Shown: positions 1 to 8,635 of the stretch, piece by piece
Position numbering within the stretch: the stretch's first letter is position 1
Layout of the letters: every line of letters starts with the position of its first letter
Assembly (NCBI GenBank): GCA_033852175.1
Contig: JAWSUY010000007.1
Location: forward strand, 62,001 to 126,000
DNA length: 64,000 bases
Origin: Agarilytica sp033852175
GTDB taxonomy: Bacteria > Pseudomonadota > Gammaproteobacteria > Pseudomonadales > Cellvibrionaceae
Direction of reading: 5' to 3'
Program-made: the position numbers and the translations under genes
The notes under the pieces: model-generated
What the model was told of the DNA's origin: nothing
The model's input: only the letters and a program-made list of their open reading frames with translations
The model's database searches: none

Positions 1-2007
1 CCCAAACCAAGCTGCAATAGTGGAAGCCAATAAAAACGGAACCCAAATAAACCCCGCGTTTTGCAGCCACATTTGACCGCCATTACTTAGGGTTTGCGCT
101 GCGCCGCCCATGCTGCCAAATACGCCAGCAGTGATAACCACCGGAATAGCAAACTGCATAATGCTTACGCCGACATTACCAAGACCGGCGTTGAGCGCTA
201 AAGCATTGCCTTTTTCTTTTTTAGGGAAGAAGAAACTGATATTTGCCATGGAGCTAGCAAAATTACCGCCACCAAAGCCACACAGCAAAGCCAGCACTAA
301 AAAGATGAAGTAGGGCGTCTCAGGGTTTTGTACTGCATAGCCAATACCTATCGCAGGTATCAGTAGCGTTGCCGTGGATAGCGTGGTCCAAAGTCTGCCC
401 CCCATAATGGGGACCATAAACGAATAGAAAATGCGTAAGGTCGCGCCGGAAAGGCCCGGTAATGCCGCGAGCCAAAACAATTGATTCGTGTCGTATGCAA
501 AGCCAACGGCAGGTAACTTCGCAACAACGACACTCCATACTAGCCATACGGAAAAAGCGAGTAAAAGGCAGGGGATTGAAATCCAAAGGTTGCGCTTTGC
601 AATATGGCGACCTTTGTCTTCCCAAAAGTTTTCATCATCAGGGTGCCATTCATCCAAGGTATGGCTGAGTACCTTCGAATGCTTCTCCGGCTCATGAATG
701 CTCTCCATTTCAGGCAGTTCTGGTAAGTCAGGCAGCTCAGGTAACGATTTCGTAAGTGCAGCTCGCTCCATTTGGCGCACAGACATATGCATCCAAAGCA
801 AGGCAATAGAGGAAACGGCGAAAAGCAGCATAAAACAACTTGTCCATATCCCGGTTAGGTCATTCATCACTCCAAAAGCAATGGGAAGAATAAAGCCGCC
901 GAGTCCGCCGACCATTCCGACCAATCCGCCCACCACACCCACATGGTTGGGGTAGTAAATCGGAATATGTTTAAAAACAGCCGCTTTGCCTAACGACATA
1001 AAAAAGCCAAGGATAAACATCAAAATCACAAAGGGGATTAGGCCCATGCTAGTGGAAAAGGCGATAGGACCGTCAATGCCGTGAATCACATAATCGGTAT
1101 TGGGGTAAGAGAGCATAAAAGTACAAACAATTGAAACCCCAAACGTTAAATACATAATGGTTCGAGCGCCGTACTTGTCAGACAACAGCCCGCCGTAGGC
1201 GCGGAAAAGGCTGGCGGGCACAGCGAAAACAGCGGTCAATATACCGGCAGTTTTTAAATCCAAGTCATAAACACTGACCATGTAGCGAGGAAGCCAAAGA
1301 ACAAGCGCTACGAAAGCGCCAAATACCAAAAAGTAGTAGATGGAAAAACGCCAGATTTGAATGTTTTTTAAGGGCTCTAACTGTTCCAGTAGTGTTCTTG
1401 CTTTCAGATTGTTCTGTTTTCGCGCTTTAATCTCAGGGTCATCTTCTGTGAACAACCAAAATAAAGTGGCGATTACTGCCAGCGCTGACGCCCATACAAC
1501 AGCAACGGTTTGCCATCCGTAGGCGATTAAAACAAAAGGTGCGCCAAAACTCGTAACTGCAGAGCCAACGTTACCGACGCCGAACATGCCAAGTGCTGTC
1601 CCTTGTTTATTTTTTGGGTACCACTTTGAAACATAAGCGACACCGACAGCAAAAGAGCCGCCTGCTAAGCCAACACCTAAAGCTGCCAATAAGGCCATTG
1701 GGTAACTGCTTGCCAGGGATAATAAGTAGGTCGCAAGTGCTGCCAAATACATAACAATGACAAAAACGCTGCGCCCGCCGTACTTGTCGGCCCATATCCC
1801 GAGGAATAGACGGCTCAGTGAACCCGTTAAAATAGGTGTGCCTACTAATAGACCAAATTCGGTTTCATTTAATCCGAATTGACTTTTTAATTGGATACCG
1901 ATGATGGAAAAGATCGTCCAAACGGCAAAACAAGCGGTGAACGCAAAGGTACTTGCCCCCAGTGCTTTGGTCTGTTTGGAGGGGGCGGGGGTGTCGAGGG
2001 CTTGCAT
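1..2007 (-). CDS. narK: NarK-type nitrate/nitrite transporter, two fused MFS domains (3' end outside window)
   Basis: I translated this from the complementary strand; the frame stays open from the ATG at 2005-2007 to the left edge, so at least 669 residues are present. The first part is a NarK/NNP-type major facilitator with many membrane helices. After a charged linker (about residues 410-470) a second transporter domain starts with a new run of helices and contains the nitrate-signature-like stretch FGGGNFASSM near the left edge. Single NarK proteins have about 450 residues, so this looks like the NarK1-NarK2 fusion known from Paracoccus-type denitrifiers, which combines nitrate/proton and nitrate/nitrite exchange. 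It probably feeds a nitrate reductase to the left. The fusion is read directly; the transport role is from family knowledge. Confidence 0.85.
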   Translation of the reverse strand, partial: MQALDTPAPSKQTKALGASTFAFTACFAVWTIFSIIGIQLKSQFGLNETEFGLLVGTPILTGSLSRLFLGIWADKYGGRSVFVIVMYLAALATYLLSLASSYPMALLAALGVGLAGGSFAVGVAYVSKWYPKNKQGTALGMFGVGNVGSAVTSFGAPFVLIAYGWQTVAVVWASALAVIATLFWLFTEDDPEIKARKQNNLKARTLLEQLEPLKNIQIWRFSIYYFLVFGAFVALVLWLPRYMVSVYDLDLKTAGILTAVFAVPASLFRAYGGLLSDKYGARTIMYLTFGVSIVCTFMLSYPNTDYVIHGIDGPIAFSTSMGLIPFVILMFILGFFMSLGKAAVFKHIPIYYPNHVGVVGGLVGMVGGLGGFILPIAFGVMNDLTGIWTSCFMLLFAVSSIALLWMHMSVRQMERAALTKSLPELPDLPELPEMESIHEPEKHSKVLSHTLDEWHPDDENFWEDKGRHIAKRNLWISIPCLLLAFSVWLVWSVVVAKLPAVGFAYDTNQLFWLAALPGLSGATLRIFYSFMVPIMGGRLWTTLSTATLLIPAIGIGYAVQNPETPYFIFLVLALLCGFGGGNFASSMANISFFFPKKEKGNALALNAGLGNVGVSIMQFAIPVVITAGVFGSMGGAAQTLSNGGQMWLQNAGFIWVPFLLASTIAAWFG

Positions 2008-2207
2008 AGCTGTTTTCCTGTGTAACAGTATTAGTGATCTGCCTTAGGTTTAATATTGCCTGACCTAAAGACGTTGTCATCACTGAATTTGGGTTTTTCT
2101 GTTGTTATAACCCAAAATATAATGAGAAGGGTAGCGCCTTACGCGCTAATGATAACGGAATTTCTGTAAGAGTATTTGATCTGGATTGTTTTAGCACTAG
2201 GAAGTCG

Positions 2208-2633
2208 TTACTTTGGATACATATGCTTCATATATGAAATGCCGGGGGCTAGGGAAAGGCGCCAAGCGATTTCAACATCGTCGTCAAAAAGTGGGTCGAA
2301 CTTGCGCACCGTATCAACCATGCAGCTAAGCCATTGGTCATACAGCTCCGGGGTAATGTTGTATTGTTTGCGGCTGTGGGTCTGTGCAATTCTCCCCATA
2401 AACTCAGTTCCTTCTTCGCAGCATGAAAAATTAGCCATAAAAAGTAGGGATTTTCGTAGCATTTGTTTCTGACGTTCCATATCTGTATTTCTGAATGCTT
2501 GCTTGGCCCCAGGGTTATTTTCGATAAACTGGCCGTAAAAATAATCAAAAAAACGCTGACCTTGCGCACTTATTTGGATTTGAGGGCCCATTATGCGTTC
2601 GTAACTTTCATGAAATTCAGCTAGGTAATTCAT
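2208..2633 (-). CDS. single-domain bacterial globin
   Basis: A 141-residue protein with the pattern of a single-domain globin: an N-terminal helical part (MNYLAEFHESYERIMG), a central FFDYF segment, and a likely proximal histidine in AQTHSRKQYN at about residue 86. Such globins bind haem and react with oxygen or nitric oxide, and they often sit with nitrate or nitrite respiration genes. It lies between narK and hemN, with two good FNR-type boxes upstream, which suits low-oxygen expression and a nitric oxide protective role. Both roles are inferred. No flavohaemoglobin reductase domain follows. Confidence 0.75.
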   Translation of the reverse strand: MNYLAEFHESYERIMGPQIQISAQGQRFFDYFYGQFIENNPGAKQAFRNTDMERQKQMLRKSLLFMANFSCCEEGTEFMGRIAQTHSRKQYNITPELYDQWLSCMVDTVRKFDPLFDDDVEIAWRLSLAPGISYMKHMYPK

Positions 2634-2697
2634 TTTTGCGCTCTGAAAAGTCGAGATTTTTAATCGTCTTACTCTACTCTATATCATTTTTTTGTGG

Positions 2698-2711
2698 TTG
2701 ATTTGACTCAA
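2698..2711. promoter_or_regulatory. FNR/ANR box between globin and hemN
   Basis: TTGATTTGACTCAA is a close match to the FNR/ANR dyad TTGAT-N4-ATCAA, with one arm ending CTCAA. It lies 65 nt upstream of the globin start on the other strand, a distance that fits activation of the globin. A weaker site, TTGCGCCAAATCAA, is at 2747-2760. Confidence 0.65.
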
Positions 2712-2813
2712 TGGAGAGGCTGTGGATCTCCAAATTTCTTATGGGTTTGCGCCAAATCAAATTACTATCAAAAAGTCGGGTTGTCATTTTGTTATGTGCT
2801 AACCCTGTTTTAC

Positions 2814-2827
2814 TTGAGCCAAATCAA
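2814..2827. promoter_or_regulatory. FNR/ANR box upstream of hemN
   Basis: TTGAGCCAAATCAA matches the FNR/ANR dyad with one change in the left arm. It lies about 155 nt upstream of hemN. In many gammaproteobacteria hemN is an FNR/ANR target, so this is the likelier hemN site of the group at 2698-2827. Confidence 0.6.
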
Positions 2828-2980
2828 AACTCTGGATGCGCTGCCGAATGATAATGGCGAGACAACGTACTTTAATATTGGACTATATTGGGCAGTCGAT
2901 AATTTGGCGGTCTAGTTTTTCAGTGTCCGAGTAAGGGGCGCAAAGCCCAACTCCTGCTGTATTGCTGCGGAATTATCAAA

Positions 2981-4372
2981 ATGATGACACTAAAACCAAC
3001 AATTTCATGGAACGATGCCTTGATCAAACGTTACAACTTGGCGGGGCCGCGTTATACATCTTACCCGACATCTCCTCAATTTCTTGATGATTTTACGGAA
3101 GATGATTTGAACGCGGGGATAGCGCGTAGCAACAAAAAAGGCGGCGCTCTTTCACTCTATTTCCATATTCCTTTTTGTGACACCGTGTGTTATTACTGCG
3201 CGTGCAATAAAATTATTACTGCAAATAGGCAGAGATCTGTTCCGTATCTTGCTCGCTTGCAAGAAGAAATCCAGATGAAATCAAAGCTATTTGATCGAGA
3301 TCGACCGGTTACTCAGCTGCACTGGGGCGGAGGCACACCAACGTATCTTTCGTTGGAGCAAATGCAGTCATTGATGGAAGCTACCGCCAGTTATTTTCCA
3401 CTTTTATCCGATGATAGCGGAGAGTATTCAATTGAAATACACCCGAAAGGTGTAGATGAAAAAACCATTAGACATTTGAGGAAGCTTGGATTTAACCGTA
3501 TAAGTATGGGGATTCAAGATTTCAATCTAGAAACGCAGAGGGCGGTGAATCGCTTTAATAGTGAAGAGGATGTCGCCAATCTGGTGCGTCATATTCGGGA
3601 GCAGGCGTTTCATTCTCTGAGTATGGACTTGATCTACGGATTGCCGCATCAGACAGTGGCAACATTTCGAACAACGCTGGACAAAATTATTGCGTTATCG
3701 CCAGACCGACTTTCGTTGTTCAACTACGCACATTTACCTCATCTATTCAAAACTCAGCGTCAAATTGATGAGTCAGCACTGCCTTCGGCTCAGTTGAAAC
3801 TCGAAATATTGCAGATGAGCATTGAAACGCTTTGCGCTGCAGGATATGTCTATATCGGCATGGATCACTTTGCGAAACCCGGTGATGGATTGGTTGTCGC
3901 TCAGCAGCAGGGGGAATTACAGCGAAATTTTCAGGGCTATTCCACAAATGCTGAAAGTGATCTAATCGGATTTGGCGTTTCAGCTATTAGCGCCATCGAT
4001 GATATTTATGTGCAGAATCACAAGCGAATAGACGACTACAACCAAGCTATTGATACGTGCCAATTACCAATGTCGTGTGGTATGGAGTTGTCTCAAGATG
4101 ACCGAATTCGTCAGCGGATAATTCATTATCTGATTTGTCAGTTCAGCTTGGATTTTGAAAAAATAGAGCGGGAGTTTGGCCTTAATTTTGAATCGTATTT
4201 TAAAGCTGAGTTGAATGCGTTAAAACTTCTGCAGGAGGATGAATTAATCTCAATTGGTGAGCGTAAAATTACCGTTCTGGAGCAGGGGCGATTATTGGTG
4301 CGTAGAGTATGCATGATCTTCGATGCTTATTTGGCGCGCCAGCCCGAAATTCGATATTCACAGATTATATAA
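2981..4372 (+). CDS. hemN: oxygen-independent coproporphyrinogen III oxidase
   Basis: A 463-residue radical SAM enzyme that converts coproporphyrinogen III to protoporphyrinogen IX without oxygen in haem synthesis. The cluster motif is at residues 66-75 (CDTVCYYCAC), the usual HemN pattern of CxxxCxxC plus one extra Cys. The N-terminal RYTSYPT and the GGGTPTYL glycine motif are also typical, and the length is that of full HemN. It is flanked by FNR-type boxes and by the divergent fnr-like gene, and it supplies haem to the cytochromes encoded just downstream. A strong hairpin terminator follows the stop. Confidence 0.95.
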   Translation: MMTLKPTISWNDALIKRYNLAGPRYTSYPTSPQFLDDFTEDDLNAGIARSNKKGGALSLYFHIPFCDTVCYYCACNKIITANRQRSVPYLARLQEEIQMKSKLFDRDRPVTQLHWGGGTPTYLSLEQMQSLMEATASYFPLLSDDSGEYSIEIHPKGVDEKTIRHLRKLGFNRISMGIQDFNLETQRAVNRFNSEEDVANLVRHIREQAFHSLSMDLIYGLPHQTVATFRTTLDKIIALSPDRLSLFNYAHLPHLFKTQRQIDESALPSAQLKLEILQMSIETLCAAGYVYIGMDHFAKPGDGLVVAQQQGELQRNFQGYSTNAESDLIGFGVSAISAIDDIYVQNHKRIDDYNQAIDTCQLPMSCGMELSQDDRIRQRIIHYLICQFSLDFEKIEREFGLNFESYFKAELNALKLLQEDELISIGERKITVLEQGRLLVRRVCMIFDAYLARQPEIRYSQII

Positions 4373-4380
4373 ATACAGAT

Positions 4381-4410
4381 CAGTTGAGGGTTGCTAAATT
4401 CCCTCAACTG
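4381..4410. terminator. hairpin between hemN and the FNR-type gene
   Basis: CAGTTGAGGG and CCCTCAACTG form a perfect 10-bp stem around a 10-nt loop, followed by TTTGTT. It can end hemN transcription on the + strand and sits between two convergent genes. Confidence 0.8.
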
Positions 4411-4473
4411 TTTGTTGCTAGGTTTCTTTTCTTCTTAAGTATGCGTGTTACTTTTCGCTGCTAGATCTCGTCG

Positions 4474-5220
4474 TTATTTGCAGTCAAATGCTTTTGATAG
4501 CGCACGGACGGCATCAAAATCGAAAATTTCAACATCGTTACGACTAACTTTTATAATTTCTAATTTATTTAATCGACTGATAATGCGGCTGGTTGTTTCA
4601 ATCGTTAAGCCAAGGTAGTTGGCCATATCCGTACGGGACATGGGCAGACTAAAGGCGTTAGGCGAGAGTTGTCTGCGCTGGTTGCGTGTTGAAATGCTCA
4701 GTAAAAATGCTGTGATGCGTTCTTCTGCAGAGCTGGAGCTCAGCAGGGCGATTAGTTTTTGGTCATCTTTAATTTCGCGACTCATTATTTGAAAAAAACG
4801 TCTTTGCAGGGTCGGAATACTGAGGCTGAGATTCTCCATTTGAGAAAATGGTATCTCGCATACTGATGATGTTTCGAGTGCAATCGCCGAATTGGTGTAG
4901 CAATCACTTTCAATTCCGTCTAAACCTAAAATCTCACCAGGCAAGTAAAACCCTGTGACCTGCTCTTCGCCTTGGTCGTTTAGGGTAAAGGTTTTCAGTG
5001 ATCCAGAGCGAACAGCGTACACCGATTTGAATGCATCGTTGAGTCGATAAATAAAGTGGCCTTTTTGGAGGGGGCGGCCACGCTTAATAATCCCGTCCAG
5101 GCGATCAATATCGTCAAGCTGAAGGCTAATGGGGAGGCAAATGCTATTGAGCCGGCAGTCATTGCAGGAGACTTGGGGGTTGGTGTGGCACTGGATGCGT
5201 GTGGAGTGAGTCTCAGCCAT
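4474..5220 (-). CDS. fnr: FNR/ANR-type oxygen-sensing transcription regulator
   Basis: A 248-residue CRP/FNR-family regulator. N-terminal cysteines 19, 22 and 28 and a central Cys107 match the four ligands of the oxygen-labile [4Fe-4S] cluster in FNR. A cyclic-nucleotide-type beta-roll follows, then a C-terminal helix-turn-helix near residues 193-216 with the ETTSR recognition helix, which equals the E..SR residues that read TTGAT half-sites. Without oxygen it should dimerise and act at the boxes found before ccoN, the globin and hemN. In pseudomonads the orthologue is called anr. Its place between hemN and ccoN is common in this group. Confidence 0.93.
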   Translation of the reverse strand: MAETHSTRIQCHTNPQVSCNDCRLNSICLPISLQLDDIDRLDGIIKRGRPLQKGHFIYRLNDAFKSVYAVRSGSLKTFTLNDQGEEQVTGFYLPGEILGLDGIESDCYTNSAIALETSSVCEIPFSQMENLSLSIPTLQRRFFQIMSREIKDDQKLIALLSSSSAEERITAFLLSISTRNQRRQLSPNAFSLPMSRTDMANYLGLTIETTSRIISRLNKLEIIKVSRNDVEIFDFDAVRALSKAFDCK

Positions 5221-5444
5221 TTTGAATATCTGCTTGTCAGTGGTCTAGTTAGGTGAATATATGATCTATCTATGTCGCCTTATTGAAAGGCGAGTACTAC
5301 AGGGCGAATTTTTGATTTTGCTCATATAAATTCGGTGCTAAAAAATGTTTTTCTAGCCCCAGCGAGGACTGTATATCCATTCTATCACCGCTTCCCCTAT
5401 GACTAGCACTCCTTTAGTGCGTTATTTTAGAAAAATAGGGGTAT

Positions 5445-5458
5445 TTGATTTAACTCAA
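5445..5458. promoter_or_regulatory. FNR/ANR box upstream of ccoN
   Basis: TTGATTTAACTCAA, an FNR/ANR-type dyad with one mismatch in the right arm, lies 62 nt before the ccoN start. This is a typical activator position and predicts induction of the cbb3 oxidase operon at low oxygen. Confidence 0.75.
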
Positions 5459-5519
5459 CTTAGGCGCGAATAAAAACATATACACTACATGAATCTTTAG
5501 ACTTACCTGTTGGATCATC

Positions 5520-6965
5520 ATGACTTCATCGCCTATTTTACCGCGGTACAACTACCGTGTTGTCCGTCAATTCGCCATCATGACCGTCGTTTGGGGCGTT
5601 GTGGGCATGGCCGTCGGCGTACTGATTGCCGCACAACTTGTATGGCCAGAACTGAACTTTGACACCCCCTGGTTCACCTTTAGCCGTCTTCGCCCCCTGC
5701 ACACCAATGCTGTGATCTTTGCGTTTGGCGGCTGCTGCCTGATGGGTACCTCCTTTTACGTGGTCCAGCGCACCTGCCAAACAGCCTTATTATCCGACAA
5801 GTTAGCGAGCTTCGTCTTTTGGGGGTGGCAGGCAGTTATTCTGTCTGCAGCGATCTCTCTGCCATTAGGTTATACCTCATCCAAAGAATACGCCGAGCTT
5901 GAATGGCCTATTGATATTTTGATCACCATCGTCTGGGTTGCTTACGCCATCGTATTCTTGGGCACGGTGGCCAAACGCAAGACTAAACACATCTACGTGG
6001 CTAACTGGTTTTATGCCGCGTTTATCGTCACTGTCGCAGTGCTTCATGTTGTTAACAGTGCAGCCATCCCCGTGAGCTTTACAAAATCCTACTCCGCATA
6101 CGCAGGAGCCACCGATGCAATGATTCAATGGTGGTATGGTCACAATGCCGTGGGCTTTTTCCTTACCGCAGGTTTCCTTGGCATTATGTATTACTTTGTG
6201 CCCAAGCAAGCCGAGCGACCCGTTTACTCATACCGCTTATCCATTGTTCATTTTTGGGCCTTAATCGCCATCTATATTTGGGCGGGGCCACATCATCTGC
6301 ACTACACAGCATTGCCAGACTGGGCGCAGAGCTTAGGGATGGTAATGTCACTGATTTTATTGGCGCCCAGTTGGGGCGGCATGATCAACGGCATCATGAC
6401 TTTGAGCGGCGCGTGGGATAAGTTGCGCAGCGATCCTATTTTACGTTTTCTCGTGGTATCACTGTCTTTCTACGGCATGTCGACGTTTGAAGGCCCGATG
6501 ATGGCAATTAAAACCGTTAACGCCTTATCGCACTACACCGACTGGACCATTGGGCATGTACACTCTGGCGCACTTGGCTGGGTGGCCATGGTTTCCATCG
6601 GCGCCACTTACCACATGCTTCCTATCGTCTTTGGAAAATCCCGTATGCACAGCATTGGCCTTATTAATGTGCATTTTTGGTTGTCGACCATCGGCACGGT
6701 TTTGTACATCTCTTCAATGTGGGTAAACGGTATTTTGCAGGGTCTTATGTGGCGTGCATACAACACGGATGGAACATTAACCTACAGCTTTATTGACTCC
6801 GTTGAAGCCAGCTATCCCGGCTACATGATTCGGCTATTAGGGGGCGGAATGTTCTTTGTCGGCATGTTAGTGATGGCATGGAATACTTGGAAAACTGTCG
6901 GTACCGATGCTCCAGAGCAAGAGAATACCAAACAGAGCGATACTCAAGACGGAGCTGCCGTATGA
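5520..6965 (+). CDS. ccoN: cbb3-type cytochrome c oxidase subunit I
   Basis: The 481-residue catalytic subunit of the high-affinity cbb3 terminal oxidase, a polytopic inner membrane protein with about 12 helices that binds haem b and the haem b3-CuB centre. Conserved histidine-bearing segments include RPLHTNAV, WWYGHNAVGF, WAGPHHLHY and GHVHSGALGW. It starts the ccoNOQP operon and overlaps ccoO by 4 nt (ATGA). An FNR box lies just upstream. The length and all helices look intact. Confidence 0.96.
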   Translation: MTSSPILPRYNYRVVRQFAIMTVVWGVVGMAVGVLIAAQLVWPELNFDTPWFTFSRLRPLHTNAVIFAFGGCCLMGTSFYVVQRTCQTALLSDKLASFVFWGWQAVILSAAISLPLGYTSSKEYAELEWPIDILITIVWVAYAIVFLGTVAKRKTKHIYVANWFYAAFIVTVAVLHVVNSAAIPVSFTKSYSAYAGATDAMIQWWYGHNAVGFFLTAGFLGIMYYFVPKQAERPVYSYRLSIVHFWALIAIYIWAGPHHLHYTALPDWAQSLGMVMSLILLAPSWGGMINGIMTLSGAWDKLRSDPILRFLVVSLSFYGMSTFEGPMMAIKTVNALSHYTDWTIGHVHSGALGWVAMVSIGATYHMLPIVFGKSRMHSIGLINVHFWLSTIGTVLYISSMWVNGILQGLMWRAYNTDGTLTYSFIDSVEASYPGYMIRLLGGGMFFVGMLVMAWNTWKTVGTDAPEQENTKQSDTQDGAAV

Positions 6966-7570
6966 ATCACGACAAGATCGAATCCAATATTGGCCTAATG
7001 GTAATTTTGGTCGTGGTAGCGATTAGCTTTGGTGGCCTGGTTGAAATCGTCCCGTTATTTTTTCAAAAAAGCACAACCGAACCTATTGAAGGTTTAATGC
7101 CTTTGACCGCCATGCAGCTGGAAGGGCGTGACATTTATATTCGTGAGGGCTGTAACAATTGTCACTCTCAAATGATTCGGCCTTTACGTGCTGAAACCGA
7201 ACGCTATGGTCATTACTCAGTAGCCGGGGAATCTGTCTACAATCATCCCCATTTGTGGGGATCTAAACGTACCGGCCCTGACCTCGCACGTGTGGGTGAG
7301 CGTTACAGTGATGAATGGCACCGAGCCCATTTATTTAACCCTCGCGATCTTGTTCCCGAATCCAATATGCCAGCATTCCCGTGGTTACAGCGCAATATGT
7401 TAAGCGGTGAAAAAACAGCGAAAAAAATGCAAGTACTTCGGACCCTTGGCGTGCCTTATACCGATAGCGACATTGCGCACGCAAAAGAAAATGTTGAAGG
7501 CCGAAGAGAAATTGATGCCCTGATTAGCTACTTGCAGCAGCTCGGCACGCTACTAAAAACCAAGCGTTAG
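6962..7570 (+). CDS. ccoO: cbb3 oxidase subunit II (mono-haem cytochrome c)
   Basis: A 202-residue membrane-anchored cytochrome c subunit. I chose the ATG at 6962, which overlaps the ccoN stop; the open frame extends further upstream into ccoN but that is not the start. One N-terminal helix is followed by the haem c site CNNCH at about residue 59 and by the conserved GPDLARVGERYSDEWH stretch. A Met in ESNMPAFPW is the probable sixth haem ligand. It relays electrons from CcoP to CcoN. Confidence 0.95.
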   Translation: MNHDKIESNIGLMVILVVVAISFGGLVEIVPLFFQKSTTEPIEGLMPLTAMQLEGRDIYIREGCNNCHSQMIRPLRAETERYGHYSVAGESVYNHPHLWGSKRTGPDLARVGERYSDEWHRAHLFNPRDLVPESNMPAFPWLQRNMLSGEKTAKKMQVLRTLGVPYTDSDIAHAKENVEGRREIDALISYLQQLGTLLKTKR

Positions 7571-7583
7571 ACGGAGAGCACAA

Positions 7584-7754
7584 GTGGATTTCGATATTAA
7601 TACACTGAGAGGAATCGGGACAGTTTTCGCCCTGATCGCATTTGTTAGCATCTGTTTTTGGGCCTATAACGGAAAAAACAAAAAGCACTTTGAAGAAGCG
7701 GGGAATTTACCCTTTGCTGATGATTTTAACGATGGTGAGGAAACACAACCATGA
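7584..7754 (+). CDS. ccoQ: cbb3 oxidase small subunit CcoQ
   Basis: A 56-residue protein starting at GTG 7584 and ending at TGA 7754: one membrane helix (TVFALIAFVSICFWAY) followed by a charged tail containing KKHFEEA and the PFADD stretch typical of CcoQ. It lies in the ccoO-ccoP gap and overlaps ccoP by 4 nt. An AGGAG-like GGAGAG precedes the start. CcoQ stabilises the cbb3 complex and influences assembly. Confidence 0.9.
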   Translation: MDFDINTLRGIGTVFALIAFVSICFWAYNGKNKKHFEEAGNLPFADDFNDGEETQP

Positions 7755-8635
7755 CAAGTTTTTGGAGCCTGTGGATTATTATTCTCACGGTCATCACCTT
7801 CATCGGCATCATCTGGGTGCTATTCGGTAACCGGAAGACAACAAGCCGAGGTGAAAATCAGACCACTGGCCACAGCTATGACGGCATCGAAGAGTACGAT
7901 AACCCGCTACCTGCTTGGTGGCTAAATATGTTTGTAATCACAATTGTATTTGGCGTTGGCTATTTAATTGTATATCCCGGTCTTGGTAATTTTAAGGGCG
8001 TTAAAGGCTGGACATCCAGCGGACAGTGGGACAAGCAAATCGAAAAGGCAGATAAACGCTATGGCGAATTGTTTGCTTCTTATGGCGAAATGACAATCGA
8101 CCAACTTTTGGCGTCGCGTCCCGCAATCAAAATGGGTCAGCGAATCTTTGCCAATAACTGCGCGCAGTGTCATGGCAGTGACGCAAAAGGAGCCTACGGT
8201 ATCCCGAATCTCACCGATGCGGATTGGTTGTACGGTGGTACCGCGCAAGCCATAAAAACCTCAATCACAGAAGGGCGAACTGGTTCAATGCCAGCCTGGA
8301 AAAGTATATTGGATGTTGAAACGGTAGAGCGCTTGAGTAATGTCATCATGGCAGACAACACTCGTGAAGAAAAACAGCTCCCGTCAGATAAAACTTTCCA
8401 ACAATTTTGTGCCGCCTGTCACGGTGCCGATGCAAAAGGATCGCAAGCCCTTGGCGCGCCGAACCTAGTGGATAATGTTTGGCTCTACGGCGTAGACGAA
8501 GGCAAACTTTTATATTCGCTTTTCGAAGGTCGTGGAGGTGTTATGCCGACGCATAAAACTATGTTGTCGGAAAATAAAATTCATTTGTTAACGGCTTATG
8601 TTATTAGTTTAGGGGACGGTGTTGAGCGACAGTAA
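7751..8635 (+). CDS. ccoP: cbb3 oxidase subunit III (di-haem cytochrome c)
   Basis: A 294-residue di-haem cytochrome with two N-terminal hydrophobic segments (the second before YPGLGNFKG), then two cytochrome c domains with haem sites CAQCH and CAACH, each followed by the G(S/A)DAKG motif usual for CcoP. It accepts electrons from soluble or membrane cytochromes in the periplasm. Its 3' end overlaps the start of ccoG by 17 nt. Confidence 0.95.
   Translation: MTSFWSLWIIILTVITFIGIIWVLFGNRKTTSRGENQTTGHSYDGIEEYDNPLPAWWLNMFVITIVFGVGYLIVYPGLGNFKGVKGWTSSGQWDKQIEKADKRYGELFASYGEMTIDQLLASRPAIKMGQRIFANNCAQCHGSDAKGAYGIPNLTDADWLYGGTAQAIKTSITEGRTGSMPAWKSILDVETVERLSNVIMADNTREEKQLPSDKTFQQFCAACHGADAKGSQALGAPNLVDNVWLYGVDEGKLLYSLFEGRGGVMPTHKTMLSENKIHLLTAYVISLGDGVERQ

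Noticed and set aside
2132..2148. TAGCGC/GCGCTA inverted repeat between narK and globin as a terminator
   Set aside because: Only 6 bp with no T run on either strand; too weak to call.
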